Positions 43,053 to 52,325 of a stretch of DNA of 64,000 bases are shown in pieces (position 1 is the stretch's first letter; each line of letters begins with the position of its first letter). A program made the translations under genes and the position numbers. The notes beneath the pieces are model-generated. The model did not search any database. It had not been told where the DNA came from and worked only from the letters and a program-made list of their open reading frames with translations. Origin of the DNA: Mycolicibacterium vinylchloridicum (GTDB taxonomy: Bacteria > Actinomycetota > Actinomycetes > Mycobacteriales > Mycobacteriaceae); the NCBI RefSeq assembly GCF_013404075.1, contig NZ_JACBJQ010000011.1:1-64000 (forward strand), in the 5' to 3' direction.

Positions 43053-43463
43053 TCACCGGCGCGGGACGAACCGGGTCAGCTTGCCGGTGGCCTGGCGACG
43101 CGGGAGCTGTTCGACGACGGTGACCGTGATCTGCGGGTACCGCAGGACATGTCGAAAAGCGCTGGCCGGCACCGTGATCGCGCCGTAGGAGAAGTCGTCG
43201 TCACGGCGGCCGGTGACATCGGCGACCCGCAGGAACGCACTGCCGCACGGGCATTCCCCTGACAGCAGGGTGACCTCGTCTCCGAGGTCGTGCAGACCTT
43301 CACCGTGGCTGCAGCCGACCGCGTGGAAGGGCGAACGCTCGCGGTGCCGTTCGATCTGTGCGCGTGACCATTCCAGACGGCCGAGGTGGTCCTCGAGCGC
43401 CGCCGAAACCGCCGTCAGGTGTGCGGCGCGCAGACGCTCATAGGCGGAACGGGGGTCCGGCAC
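43053..43463 (-). CDS. Hypothetical protein
   Basis: 136 residues, soluble. It contains CSHGEGL and ECPCGSAFLR (a CxC pair and another Cys), then PASAFRHVLRYPQITVTVVE. The C-terminal part recalls the small C-terminal domain of PaaK/F390-type adenylate enzymes, but that is only a resemblance. GTG start at 43463, 9 bases after the secreted cupin stop, so the two are probably one transcript. Coding is supported by G/C at third positions; family unknown. Confidence 0.6.
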   Translation of the reverse strand: MPDPRSAYERLRAAHLTAVSAALEDHLGRLEWSRAQIERHRERSPFHAVGCSHGEGLHDLGDEVTLLSGECPCGSAFLRVADVTGRRDDDFSYGAITVPASAFRHVLRYPQITVTVVEQLPRRQATGKLTRFVPRR

Positions 43464-43472
43464 AGCCGGGTG

Positions 43473-43922
43473 CTATTTCGCGCATACGTCGGGGGCGTCG
43501 CCACGAAGCGGCGCATCGACGGGAAGCGTGTAGGTCAGCACCACCTGCGCTTCCGATGCCGACGGGTTGTCCACCCGGTGCGGCACACCCGCCGGGATGA
43601 ACACCGCCTGGCCGGCACTGTAGGTCACCGGGCCGCACGCACTGGCGGTCTGCAGTGCCACCGTCCCTGCGGTGATCACCGACAACTCGCTGCCAGGGTG
43701 GGTGTGCCAGCCGCTGGAGGCGCCGGGCTGCAGGACGAGGCTCTGAACGATCAGCGTCGTGGGGCCGTCGGTGGTGATCGAAACCGGGGTCTCGGTGGTG
43801 CCCTTGGCGAGATCGGTGCGCGCGGCATCACCATCGGGAGGGGTCGCCCCGGCCGGCGCTGCCGGCAGCACCGCGCACACCGCGACAGCGATGCCCGCGA
43901 CGGTCGATGCTCGAACGGTCAT
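43473..43922 (-). CDS. Secreted cupin-domain protein
   Basis: 149 residues. Signal peptide 1-26 ending AAPAGATP, then a single cupin barrel with complete metal motif: GWHTHPGSELSVITAGTVAL (His-x-His and Glu) and FIPAGVPHRVDN with the second-block His. A disulfide between the Cys in TASACGPV and the C-terminal Cys is possible. ATG at 43922 is fixed by AAGGAG 6 bases upstream. An exported metal-binding cupin; substrate unknown. Confidence 0.82.
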   Translation of the reverse strand: MTVRASTVAGIAVAVCAVLPAAPAGATPPDGDAARTDLAKGTTETPVSITTDGPTTLIVQSLVLQPGASSGWHTHPGSELSVITAGTVALQTASACGPVTYSAGQAVFIPAGVPHRVDNPSASEAQVVLTYTLPVDAPLRGDAPDVCAK

Positions 43923-44065
43923 GGAACTCCTTGTCGTAGATGGTGGTCCCCAGCCTGACCGACGTCGGGCCGCGGCGCCACGGAATTGCGGTTCCCCGAG
44001 CAGGCGGCAAGCCATGGCATTAGCGTGAACCCCACGCCCACAATCCGAAAACAGGAGGGGAACGC

Positions 44066-45535
44066 ATGCCGACGAGATGGTTACGGCGAATGTCTCGACG
44101 AGGGACCGGCCGGGCAGGCGCCGCAGTGGTCTTGGCAGCACTCGTGACCGTGTTCGCGGCCGGATTGCTCTCCCCCGCCCGCGCCGTTGCCGACGGCGAG
44201 AACTATCTGATCGCCACCGACACCACCTTCGCTCCCTTCGAATTCCAGGACAAGCAAGGCAATTTCGTCGGCATCGACATGGATCTCATCCGTGCGATCG
44301 CCGAGGATCAGAAGTTCACCGTCGACATCAAACCGCTCGGCTTCGACGCCGCACTGCAGGCCGTGCAGGCCAATCAGGTCGACGGCGTGATCGCCGGCAT
44401 GTCGATCACCGACAAGCGCAAGCAGGTCTTCGACTTCTCCGAACCGTACTTCGAGTCCGGCATTCAGATGGCGGTGCTGAAGACCAACAACGACATCAAG
44501 TCCTATGAGGACTTGCGCGGCAAGAAGGTCGCGGTCAAGAACGGCACCCAGGGCGCGACGTTCGCCAACTCCATCAAGGACAAGTACGGCTTCCAGGTTG
44601 TCTCGTTCGCGGATTCGTCTTCGATGTTCGACGAGGTCAAGACCGGTAACTCGCAGGCAGCCTTCGAGGATTACCCCGTACTGCTCTACAACATCGCGCA
44701 GGGCAGCGGGTTCAAGACCGTGGGACCCAAGGAGGACCCCACCGGTTACGGCTTCGCGGTGAACAAGGGCCGCAATGCCGAGTTGCTCCAGAAATTCAAC
44801 GCCGGCCTGGACAACCTCAAGAAGTCCGGCCGCTACGACGAGATCGTCAACACCTACCTCGGCGAGAAAGCCAGCACCGACGACACCTCGTACCTCGGCC
44901 TGATCAAGAGCACGTACCCACTGCTGCTCGAGGGCCTGAAGATGACCGTCTTCCTGACGGTCGTCTCGATCTTCTTCGCACTGATTCTCGGCATCATCTT
45001 CGGCCTGTTCCGGGTGTCACGCTCGATCGTGCTGCGGGGCATCGGCACGACGTTCGTCGACATCTTCCGCGGCACCCCGCTGCTGGTTCAGGCCTTCTTC
45101 ATCTACTTCGGCATCCCGACTGCCCTCGATTTCCAGATGTCGGCGCTGACGGCAGGCGTCATCACACTGTCACTCAACGCCGGCGCCTACATGACCGAAA
45201 TCGTCCGCGGCGGCATCCAGTCGGTCGACAAGGGGCAGATGGAGGCCGCTCGCAGCCTCGGCATCGGCTACCTGCCGACGATGCGGAAAGTGATTCTGCC
45301 GCAGGCGATCCGGACGATGATTCCGTCGTACATCAACCAGTTCGTGATCACCTTGAAGGACACCTCGATCCTGTCGGTGATCGGTATCGCCGAGCTGACT
45401 CAGACCGGGCGGATCATCATCGCGGGCAACTACAAGTCGTTCGAGATGTGGCTGATCATCGGGATCATCTACTTCATCGTCATCATGGCGCTGACCAAAC
45501 TCTCCGACCGCATCGAGAAAAGGATCGTGAAATGA
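44066..45535 (+). CDS. Glutamine-type ABC transporter, fused binding protein and permease
   Basis: 489 residues in one chain: signal sequence (about 15-43), type 3 solute-binding domain (about 48-275, beginning [20 protein letters not shown]), and a GlnP-type permease (about 285-489) with the EAA loop [20 protein letters not shown]. Fused SBP-permease proteins are known in Gram-positive glutamine and polar amino-acid systems. GGAGGGGA precedes the ATG. The ATPase gene overlaps by ATGA. Confidence 0.9.
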   Translation: MPTRWLRRMSRRGTGRAGAAVVLAALVTVFAAGLLSPARAVADGENYLIATDTTFAPFEFQDKQGNFVGIDMDLIRAIAEDQKFTVDIKPLGFDAALQAVQANQVDGVIAGMSITDKRKQVFDFSEPYFESGIQMAVLKTNNDIKSYEDLRGKKVAVKNGTQGATFANSIKDKYGFQVVSFADSSSMFDEVKTGNSQAAFEDYPVLLYNIAQGSGFKTVGPKEDPTGYGFAVNKGRNAELLQKFNAGLDNLKKSGRYDEIVNTYLGEKASTDDTSYLGLIKSTYPLLLEGLKMTVFLTVVSIFFALILGIIFGLFRVSRSIVLRGIGTTFVDIFRGTPLLVQAFFIYFGIPTALDFQMSALTAGVITLSLNAGAYMTEIVRGGIQSVDKGQMEAARSLGIGYLPTMRKVILPQAIRTMIPSYINQFVITLKDTSILSVIGIAELTQTGRIIIAGNYKSFEMWLIIGIIYFIVIMALTKLSDRIEKRIVK

Positions 45536-46302
45536 ACCTCGTTCCCGATTCCGCCGCGGCGGAACCCGAAGGCACGGTGATGATTCACATCGAGGGACTC
45601 AAGAAGGCGTTCGGCGAACTGGTTGTCCTCGACGGCATCACCACTGATATCAAGCAGGGTGAGGTGGTGTGTGTCATCGGTCCGTCGGGATCCGGGAAGT
45701 CGACATTCCTGCGGTGCCTGAACAAGCTCGAGGACATCACCGCGGGCAAGGTGGTCGTCGACACGTTCGACCTCACCGACCGGAAGGTGAATCTGGACAA
45801 GGTGCGTCAGCACATCGGCATGGTGTTCCAGCATTTCAACCTTTTCCCGCACATGACTGTGCTGCAGAACGTCACGCTGGCGCCGCTCACGACCAAGAAG
45901 ATGGACAAGGCCGCCGCCGAGAAGAAGGCGATGGAACTCCTCGGTCAGGTCGGACTGGCCGAGAAGGCCCATGTGAAGCCGTCCACCCTCTCGGGCGGCC
46001 AGAAGCAGCGCGTCGCGATCGCCCGGGCACTGGCGATGGATCCGTCGATCATGTTGTTCGACGAGGCCACCAGTGCACTGGACCCCGAGATGGTCGGTGA
46101 CGTGCTGCAGGTGCTACGCGACCTGGCCGAGGGTGGCATGACGATGGTGGTGGTCACCCACGAGATGGGCTTCGCCAGGGAGGTGTCGTCACGGGTGATC
46201 TTCATGGCCGACGGCAACATCGTCGAGGACGACTCCCCCGACGAGGTGTTCGGCAACCCCAAAAGCCAGCGGCTGCAGGACTTTCTGTCGAAGGTGCTCT
46301 AA
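45532..46302 (+). CDS. glnQ: Glutamine-type ABC transporter ATPase
   Basis: 256 residues. Walker [11 protein letters not shown]-loop [11 protein letters not shown], signature [15 protein letters not shown], Walker [16 protein letters not shown]. This is the GlnQ/HisP polar-amino-acid class. Start ATG at 45532 overlaps the stop of the fused permease gene, so the two form a two-gene operon. The 3' end overlaps the convergent fucosidase gene by 4 bases. Confidence 0.92.
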   Translation: MNLVPDSAAAEPEGTVMIHIEGLKKAFGELVVLDGITTDIKQGEVVCVIGPSGSGKSTFLRCLNKLEDITAGKVVVDTFDLTDRKVNLDKVRQHIGMVFQHFNLFPHMTVLQNVTLAPLTTKKMDKAAAEKKAMELLGQVGLAEKAHVKPSTLSGGQKQRVAIARALAMDPSIMLFDEATSALDPEMVGDVLQVLRDLAEGGMTMVVVTHEMGFAREVSSRVIFMADGNIVEDDSPDEVFGNPKSQRLQDFLSKVL

Positions 46303-47759
46303 ACCGGCCGCGCGCCGTGGCCCAAAGTCAAAACGTGGGCCGGTGACACCGGCATGCGTTCGGGTAGCCGCACGTGCAGCATCGAATCACTCACCCGCCA
46401 GTCGACCGGTTCGCCGAGAGCAGGCATCCGCACCTCGGTCACGTCGGTGGCATCGATCCCCCGGATGCCGAACGCCGGTGCCGACACATCCAGCAGCACA
46501 GCGTTGACGGCACCATCGCGCTGGGTGAACCGGATCGCCCCGCCCTCGGTGGTGGTCGTTTCGGCGATGTGCCACGGCCGGGTGCCGAATATGGCATCGC
46601 CGTTGTGCCGCAACCATTGCCCCAATCCGCGCAGCGGCACCAACTGTTCGTCGGGGAAGCGGCCGTACTGGTCGGGGCCGATGCCCACCAACAGATTGCC
46701 GTTCTTGGCCACGATATCGACGAAGGAGCGCACCAGCTCGGTGGCGGTCACGATGTCTTCTGCTCGCTCATTGCGGTTGGCGCCGAACGAATGTCCCACC
46801 CCGCGGGTGGACTCCCACTTCTTGTCCTGAATGCTGTCGAACTGCGCGTATTCCGGGGTTCGGATGTCGTAGTGATGGCTGGCCGGGAACGTCAGCGATT
46901 TGCGATCCTCCGGGATCAGTGGCCAAAAGCGTTGTAGCAGAGACCCACCCAACCGGGCCAGCGAGTCGGTGACGGTGCCGCGGTGCACGGGTGGCTGGAT
47001 CCACCGGTCGTTGATCACGCCGTCGGGTACGGCGTTGTAGTACTCGGCGAACAACTCGGCCAGATCGCCGCCGGCGGGCCAGCAGATGTCATTCCACAGC
47101 ACCGACGGCTGATAGCGCGCTATCAGCTCGCTGATGTGGGCGGCAGCGTAATGCCGGTAATCGGGCGTGTGGGGCACGGCCAGGAAACTGTCGGCAGGGT
47201 TCTCCAGGAGTGCGTCGTTGTAAGGCCAGTCATAGCCGCCCGAGTAGTACAAGCCCATCCGCATCCCCGCGTCGAGGACGGCCTTGCGCAGGTCACCGAC
47301 GATGTCCCGGCTGGCGTGGTAGCGGCCCTTGCGGGGATGCTCCAGCGCCGTGGGCCACAGGCAGAAGCCGTCGTGGTGTTTGGTGGTGAGGACGACATAG
47401 CCCGCACCGGCGTCGCGGCATACGTCTGCGATGGCTGCCATGTCTGCGCCGGCAGTGCCCTCGTCGAAGGGCGCGACGAAGTCGTCGTAGGTGGCTTCGG
47501 GTCCGTAAGTGTCGCGCTGGTGATGCCAGGTGGGGCTGCCTGTCAGCCGGCTGCTGTTGAGGTACCACTCCGCATAGGGGTTGTCCCGCAACATGTCTGC
47601 GGGGCCCTTGGTCTTCAGCAGCTGCTGGATGTCGGCTACCTGCGGGGCCCAGCCGGGCACCGAATACAGCCCCCAGTGCAGGACGATCCCGAGCTTGGCG
47701 TCGTCGTACCAGTCCGGAAGCGGATGCGTTCCCACCGATTCCCAGGTTGGGGCGTACAT
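46299..47759 (-). CDS. Alpha-L-fucosidase (GH29)
   Basis: 486 residues. The N-terminal TIM barrel shows [34 protein letters not shown] (the GH29 His-His signature) and [17 protein letters not shown], whose Asp is the expected nucleophile. A C-terminal beta domain follows after about residue 390. No signal peptide, so it would act on internalised or cytoplasmic fucosides. ATG at 47759 is preceded by TACCCT plus six bases, a leaderless layout; the frame upstream of this is not protein-like. Confidence 0.87.
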   Translation of the reverse strand: MYAPTWESVGTHPLPDWYDDAKLGIVLHWGLYSVPGWAPQVADIQQLLKTKGPADMLRDNPYAEWYLNSSRLTGSPTWHHQRDTYGPEATYDDFVAPFDEGTAGADMAAIADVCRDAGAGYVVLTTKHHDGFCLWPTALEHPRKGRYHASRDIVGDLRKAVLDAGMRMGLYYSGGYDWPYNDALLENPADSFLAVPHTPDYRHYAAAHISELIARYQPSVLWNDICWPAGGDLAELFAEYYNAVPDGVINDRWIQPPVHRGTVTDSLARLGGSLLQRFWPLIPEDRKSLTFPASHHYDIRTPEYAQFDSIQDKKWESTRGVGHSFGANRNERAEDIVTATELVRSFVDIVAKNGNLLVGIGPDQYGRFPDEQLVPLRGLGQWLRHNGDAIFGTRPWHIAETTTTEGGAIRFTQRDGAVNAVLLDVSAPAFGIRGIDATDVTEVRMPALGEPVDWRVSDSMLHVRLPERMPVSPAHVLTLGHGARPV

Positions 47760-47765
47760 GCGCGC

Positions 47766-47771
47766 AGGGTA
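47766..47771 (-). promoter_or_regulatory. -10 element of a leaderless promoter (TACCCT)
   Basis: On the minus strand TACCCT is six bases before the fucosidase ATG at 47759. Confidence 0.4.
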
Positions 47772-47886
47772 CGCGTAGGTTGGCTCCGATGAAGGCGTTC
47801 GCCGGCACGGTTCCCCCCTATCCGGATGATTCCTGGCGAGCCCGTGGTTTTTGATGTCGCAAGTACCACCTAGGAAGGGAATCGGC

Positions 47887-48309
47887 ATGAACGTTCTGTA
47901 TGTCGCAGAGGCGCTGGCCACCGGCGACGGCCGCGATGGCCACGGGCGCACCTCCGACGGCAAGCTCGACCTCGATCTGAGCATCCAGAAGGAGCTGGGC
48001 GGTTCGGGTGTCGGGACCAATCCCGAACAATTGTTCGCCATCGGCTATGCGGCGTGCTATCACTCCGCGCTGCGGCTGGTCGCCCGTCAGGAGAAGGCCG
48101 ACGTCACCGATTCGGCTGTGGGAGCCAAGGTTTCACTGGGCAGCAATGATGCCGGCGGTTTCGTCCTGGCGGTCGAGCTCGAGGTGGTACTGCCCAACGT
48201 CGACCATGAGACCGCCGTCGCGCTGGCCGAGAAGGCGCATCAGGTGTGTCCCTACTCCAATGCGACGCGGGGCAATATCGACGTCAAGCTGACCGTCACC
48301 GACGACTGA
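47887..48309 (+). CDS. Organic hydroperoxide resistance protein (Ohr, OsmC family)
   Basis: 140 residues. The two redox cysteines are C57 in GYAACYHSAL and C121 in HQVCPYSNATRGN; Arg16 in GRDGHGR matches the conserved catalytic arginine. It reduces organic and fatty-acid hydroperoxides with lipoylated or thiol donors. ATG at 47887 with AGGAAGGGA upstream. No OhrR-like regulator is adjacent. It converges with the GGDEF gene with a gap of three bases. Confidence 0.92.
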   Translation: MNVLYVAEALATGDGRDGHGRTSDGKLDLDLSIQKELGGSGVGTNPEQLFAIGYAACYHSALRLVARQEKADVTDSAVGAKVSLGSNDAGGFVLAVELEVVLPNVDHETAVALAEKAHQVCPYSNATRGNIDVKLTVTDD

Positions 48310-48312
48310 GGA

Positions 48313-49374
48313 TCAGGCGGGCCGACGTGACGTCGGCTTGCCCTTCTTCTCCTCGTACATCAGCTCGTCGGCGCGCGAGAGCAGTTCGTCAATGGTGTCG
48401 GCGTCGGCGGGCGCCACGGGGACCATCCCGATACTGGCCGACAAGACGTACGTCCGGTCGCTGTCCTCGTTGAAGCGGTCAAAGGCGTCGAGTAGCCGGT
48501 TCCGCAGGGCCGTCTGGTCGCAGTCGGGTTCGACGATCAGGACGCAGAACTCGTCGCCGCCGATGCGAGCGATGACATCGGACTCACGCACGGTGCCGCG
48601 CAACAGCTCGCCGACATCGGCGAGCAAAGCATCGCCCACCTCGTGCCCTTGCGTATCGTTGACCAGCTTCAGGCCGTCGACATCGAGGAACACCAGCAGA
48701 CACGAACCGCCCTGCCTGCGAGACGCGTGCAGCGCCGCCTCCGACCGCAGATAGAAACCTCGCCGATTGTTCAGCCCGGTCAGCTCGTCGGTGATCGAAA
48801 GTTTGTGGATCTCGTCGTTGGCCTGCTCCAGCTCGGCGGTCCTGTCCCGCACCCGCTGTTCGAGTTCCGAGTAGAGCTGCACGTTCTCCATGGCGATAGA
48901 GGTGGAGTCGGCCAGCGCCTGGAGCAGGAAGACTTCCTTCTCGGTCGCCTCCCGCTCGAAGGCCCAGTAGTTGCCGATCGCGCCGATCGGGTCGACCTTG
49001 CGGATCGGGACCATGACCATGCTCTTGACGAATGTGGGGCGGTACGCCTCGTGCGGGACGCGCTCGTCGACGTAGATGTCCGGAATCACCACCGATTCGC
49101 GGTGGCGCATCGCCCACCCGCTGACACAGTTCTCCAACGGGAAGCGGCTGCCCTTCCACAACGGTGCGATCGCGTACTCGTCGGCGTAGTAGCAGAACCC
49201 ATCGTCTTTGAGCACGAACGAGGCCCCGTCACACCCGGTCAGCTCGCGTGCCGCGGTTCGCACGATGACCTGGATCTCCGGGAGGCTGCGCGCCAGCGAC
49301 AGTTCCTGGACGGCTTGCAGGAGCCGCTCCATCCGCCGCGTGTAGTCGGTTTCGCCCGGTGTTTCGACTGTCAT
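48313..49374 (-). CDS. GAF-GGDEF diguanylate cyclase
   Basis: 353 residues. N-terminal GAF domain (about 20-165), a short coiled-coil linker (about 150-180, ELEQRVRDRTAELEQANDEI), and a GGDEF domain with the intact catalytic motif IGGDEF. RESD five residues before it is a canonical RxxD inhibitory site, so product feedback is expected. No EAL or HD-GYP domain. It would make cyclic di-GMP in response to a signal at the GAF domain. ATG at 49374 with a GGGGGG stretch upstream. Confidence 0.9.
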   Translation of the reverse strand: MTVETPGETDYTRRMERLLQAVQELSLARSLPEIQVIVRTAARELTGCDGASFVLKDDGFCYYADEYAIAPLWKGSRFPLENCVSGWAMRHRESVVIPDIYVDERVPHEAYRPTFVKSMVMVPIRKVDPIGAIGNYWAFEREATEKEVFLLQALADSTSIAMENVQLYSELEQRVRDRTAELEQANDEIHKLSITDELTGLNNRRGFYLRSEAALHASRRQGGSCLLVFLDVDGLKLVNDTQGHEVGDALLADVGELLRGTVRESDVIARIGGDEFCVLIVEPDCDQTALRNRLLDAFDRFNEDSDRTYVLSASIGMVPVAPADADTIDELLSRADELMYEEKKGKPTSRRPA

Positions 49375-49477
49375 GTGCACCCCCCGACCCCACCGCTGGA
49401 TGCAACTCATGTCGCTTCTTGACGGCAAGCCCTGGCAAAGTATAAGCCGACTTCTGCCGACCGAGCGGATGGCGCTG

Positions 49478-50260
49478 CTAGGAAAAATGCGTCCTCGGCC
49501 GGCCCACCGCAAGGCCGTCGACCGTGATGTCGAGCTTCTCGTTGTAGAAGGCGACCAGGTTGGCGATCGGCGCGACCGCGGCCAGCGGAGTGTTGTAAGT
49601 CCAGGCCAGATCGTTGTGCAGCCTCTCGCCGGCCCGCACCGACCAGTACTGCGACGTCATGCCTTTGTACGGACACAGTGTCTGGGTGTCCGAGGGCTCG
49701 AGATTCTCGAACGCGACATCGGTGCGGTCGATGTAATACCTCGTCGGCAAGCCGGTTTCGAACAGCAGAACCGGACTTGCGGTCTCCGCCAGCAACACGC
49801 CGTCGAGCTCGATCCGGACGTGCCGATGCGAGCGCAGCGCATCAACCCGGACGTAGGGGTTGCGGGGATGCCCGTAGATCGGCTCGTCCTCCTCGAACCA
49901 GGTCAGCGCCGCCCAGTCGAAGCGCACCAACCCGGCGACCGGACCGTCGCCGTCGTCGAACACCCGGGCCGCCGACGGATACGACTGTGCTCCGTCCGTC
50001 AGGGCGAACCTCCGCGACGCGCCGAACTGCACGTGCTGCGGATGGTTCTCGTCGCGCAAGAACTCCGCCCGGACGTCGATGCGAGGGATGTAGTACTGCG
50101 GGTAGTACGGGACCTCCCACACATAGCGCGCCGAGGTGGTGTCAAAGACCAGCTGGCTGCCGAGGTAGCCGCGAACCCGCCGGGGCGACGGTTCGATGCG
50201 TCCACGGGCCGCGGCGCCCTGTGGGTAGTCGATTGCAGGCTGCTCGGCTGCTGTGCTCAC
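49478..50260 (-). CDS. Tandem DUF427 protein
   Basis: 260 residues with two DUF427 beta-rich domains: the first about 25-120 (VRGYLGSQLVFDTTSARYVW), the second about 150-250 (VRIELDGVLLAETASPVLLF then TLCPYKGMTSQYWSV). The CPYKG motif belongs to the second copy. No enzymatic activity is established for the family. GTG at 50260 with AAGGGAG upstream. It is divergent from the dienelactone hydrolase gene across 46 bases. Confidence 0.83.
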   Translation of the reverse strand: MSTAAEQPAIDYPQGAAARGRIEPSPRRVRGYLGSQLVFDTTSARYVWEVPYYPQYYIPRIDVRAEFLRDENHPQHVQFGASRRFALTDGAQSYPSAARVFDDGDGPVAGLVRFDWAALTWFEEDEPIYGHPRNPYVRVDALRSHRHVRIELDGVLLAETASPVLLFETGLPTRYYIDRTDVAFENLEPSDTQTLCPYKGMTSQYWSVRAGERLHNDLAWTYNTPLAAVAPIANLVAFYNEKLDITVDGLAVGRPRTHFS

Positions 50261-50306
50261 GCTGGACTCCCTTGCCGTCGATCACGTCACCTTCCATGAT
50301 GGCCGA

Positions 50307-51062
50307 ATGACTAGACCGAGCGCGGATGCCATACGCGCGGAGACGATCACCATCACCGGGCATGGCGGCGACGAGATCGAGGCCTACCGGGCCGGGCCAC
50401 TGGCCGACGGCTCCCGGGGCGGGATCGTCTGGATCCACCACATGCCGGGTTATGACCGGGAGACCAAGGAATTCGTCCGCCGGCTCGCCGTGAGCGGCTA
50501 TCACGTCGTCTGCCCCAACCTCTACTCGCGCGAGGCGCCCGGCGCCGATCCCGACGACGCCGCCGCCGCGGCACGTGCTGCCGGCGGCGTGCCGGACGAA
50601 CGACTGGTCGGCGATGTCGCCGGCGCGGTGGTGCATCTGGGCGGTCTGCCGGGCGCCAACGGGAAATACGGCGTCATCGGGCACTGCTCCGGCGGGCGGC
50701 ATGCGTTTCTGGCGGCGTGCTCACTGCCGTTCGATGCCGTGGTGAATTGCTATGGGGCGTTCATCGTCGAGGATCCGCCTGAAGGGATGCCCAAAGCGAT
50801 GAAACCGATTCTGGAGCTGGCACCGACGCTGAGCGCGCCGATGCTCGGATTGTTCGGGGCCGAGGACAGGTTCCCGACGCCGGCCGCGGTGGCCGCCCTA
50901 GACGCCGAACTGACCCGGCTGGGCAAGCCGCACGACTTCCACAGCTACGACGGTGCCGGCCATTCGTTCTTCTCGGTCGACCGGCCCGCCTATCGGGTCG
51001 ATGCCGCCCTCGACGGCTGGCGACACATCGACGCGTTCTTCGCGACTCACCTGAAGGGCTAG
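50307..51062 (+). CDS. Dienelactone hydrolase family protein
   Basis: 251 residues, alpha/beta-hydrolase. The nucleophile elbow GHCSGGRH places Cys at the dienelactone-hydrolase nucleophile position; the Asp is in FGAEDRFPT and the His in YDGAGHSFF. Typical substrate is a lactone such as dienelactone, though many homologues act on other esters. The ATG at 50307 follows CATGAT plus six bases, compatible with a leaderless start. The DUF6295 gene follows after 6 bases. Confidence 0.85.
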   Translation: MTRPSADAIRAETITITGHGGDEIEAYRAGPLADGSRGGIVWIHHMPGYDRETKEFVRRLAVSGYHVVCPNLYSREAPGADPDDAAAAARAAGGVPDERLVGDVAGAVVHLGGLPGANGKYGVIGHCSGGRHAFLAACSLPFDAVVNCYGAFIVEDPPEGMPKAMKPILELAPTLSAPMLGLFGAEDRFPTPAAVAALDAELTRLGKPHDFHSYDGAGHSFFSVDRPAYRVDAALDGWRHIDAFFATHLKG

Positions 51063-51068
51063 CGCCAT

Positions 51069-51341
51069 ATGTGCACCTATCTCACCGAACGCATCGCCAT
51101 CGAGGGCAGCGGCAAGGGCGCCACCGGATGGTTCGGCGCCGACCGGGCCACGGTGTATGTCGATCACGCCGTGCATGCCCCCTTCACGCACACCGCCAAC
51201 ATCGATGTGCTTAAACCCGCACTCGGGCCGTCAGCCCGCGTGGCGCTCGAACTCACCGAGGAGAGCGCGCTGGCACTTGCCGACGCGATCCACCGGGCGA
51301 TCGGGCACGCGCCCGTCGGGCTGGCTTCGCGGAACCAGTAG
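51069..51341 (+). CDS. DUF6295-type small protein
   Basis: 90 residues beginning MCTYLTERIAIEGSGKG and containing ATVYVDHAVHAPFTHTANID; I recognise it as the actinobacterial DUF6295-type family of unknown function, which often neighbours small hydrolases. Soluble, with one Cys at residue 2 and several His, which could bind metal. Six bases after the dienelactone hydrolase stop, so co-transcribed. Confidence 0.7.
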   Translation: MCTYLTERIAIEGSGKGATGWFGADRATVYVDHAVHAPFTHTANIDVLKPALGPSARVALELTEESALALADAIHRAIGHAPVGLASRNQ

Positions 51342-51355
51342 GGGTTGTCCAGCGA

Positions 51356-51395
51356 CGCCGGGCAGGTCCCCCTCCGTTGCGGATTCTGCCCGGCG
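51356..51395. terminator. Bidirectional hairpin
   Basis: CGCCGGGCAG (51356-51365) pairs with CTGCCCGGCG (51386-51395) over 20 bases; an outer CAGCGAC/GTCGCTG pair (51350 and 51408) extends it. It lies between the convergent DUF6295 and 51422 genes. No T run. Confidence 0.6.
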
Positions 51396-51421
51396 CCGAG
51401 TCGAGGAGTCGCTGACAGCGA

Positions 51422-51709
51422 CTACTTCTTCTCCGCATCCTCAGACGACCCCAGCGCTCGGTCGGCGCTGCGAATGAGGTTGCGGTTGAACTGATATTGC
51501 GCGGTGACAAGCGTGTCCGCCAGCTCGATCGCGGCGTCGACAAGCTTCGTGCGCAGCGGCTGCAGCGCCTCGGGCACGGCTTCGTTCACCGTCTGCCGGA
51601 AAATCCGCAGAGCCTCGGCCGCAGCATTCTGGCCCACCTTGGCCGATTCGTGTACCTCGTCGAGGAGCTCGCTGGAAGGGGACGGTTCAGTCTCGGTGAC
51701 ATCAGTCAT
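51422..51709 (-). CDS. Small alpha-helical protein, phasin-like
   Basis: 95 residues, all helical and amphipathic (SAKVGQNAAAEALRIFRQTV, KLVDAAIELADTLVTAQYQF). The pattern, including VTAQYQFNRNLI near the end, recalls phasin-like granule or surface proteins, but length is short and the match is by eye only. No signal peptide. ATG at 51709. Function not assigned. Confidence 0.6.
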   Translation of the reverse strand: MTDVTETEPSPSSELLDEVHESAKVGQNAAAEALRIFRQTVNEAVPEALQPLRTKLVDAAIELADTLVTAQYQFNRNLIRSADRALGSSEDAEKK

Positions 51710-51821
51710 CTCAGGTCATCTTTCGGTGTCGATGGTTACCGTCATCGACGACGCTAATCCGAACAGCCACCCGAGCCATATGGACGAAGGTCCCCAGGGA
51801 TGCGGCAGAAGGTCGTCGGTC

Positions 51822-52112
51822 TCAGTGCAGGCAATCCACCGACACGAACACGGTCGTCACCACGTCGGGGTTGATGGGCTCTCCCCCGTCCTCGGTTCCG
51901 CGCAAGCCGTTGATGCTCGTGACGGTGCACCGCGACAACCCGTTGGGCACCGCCCCGTTGACCTGGACGGTGAAGCCGCGTGCCTGAAGCGTCGAGATGA
52001 CGACGTCGGCCTGGCCACCTTCCAGCGGGACTGCGGATGCGACGGCGGCCGAGCTGACGGCGGCCGCCGCGATGATCGCGGCTCCGCCGGTGGTGATGAT
52101 GAGTGTTTTCAT
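51822..52112 (-). CDS. Small two-Cys secreted protein (family copy 2)
   Basis: 96 residues. Signal peptide 1-26 ending in SAAVASAVP. The mature part STLQARGFTVQVNGAVPNGL, then SRCTVTSINGL and TVFVSVDCLH, aligns with the divergent product at 52326 and with 37066, with the two Cys conserved. ATG at 52112. The 213-base region to the divergent paralogue carries a large mirrored repeat. Function unknown. Confidence 0.78.
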   Translation of the reverse strand: MKTLIITTGGAAIIAAAAVSSAAVASAVPLEGGQADVVISTLQARGFTVQVNGAVPNGLSRCTVTSINGLRGTEDGGEPINPDVVTTVFVSVDCLH

Positions 52113-52145
52113 GGCCAGAGCATCGCGTTGTTCCACCACCCGGTG

Positions 52146-52244
52146 CTTGGAGGTTCTGTGGAGATTCGGTGGAGTTCCGGCCGGGCGAATCCGCGGTGTC
52201 GCGCCGGTGGCCGATCTCCAGCCAATCTCCACAGAACCTCCAAG
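52146..52244. promoter_or_regulatory. Mirrored array of CTCCA half-sites, likely response-regulator operator
   Basis: TGGAG occurs at 52148, 52159 and 52170, and CTCCA at 52216, 52227 and 52238, each set with an 11-base step. The whole is symmetric about 52195. The outer 22 bases of each arm (52145-52166 and 52224-52245) are a perfect inverted repeat. Eleven-base direct steps are typical of OmpR/PhoB-type regulators. It controls two divergent secreted paralogues. Confidence 0.7.
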
Positions 52245-52325
52245 CCGGGACTGTCCCGCGCCGCCACTGTGGAAGTCATCACTAAGGCGCGAGCGCAATA
52301 GCTCGCCCGCACAGGAGGTTTCACG

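Noticed and set aside
47760-48041. N-terminal extension of the fucosidase frame
   Set aside because: It lies opposite the ohr gene and its promoter; GH29 homology begins at the ATG at 47759.
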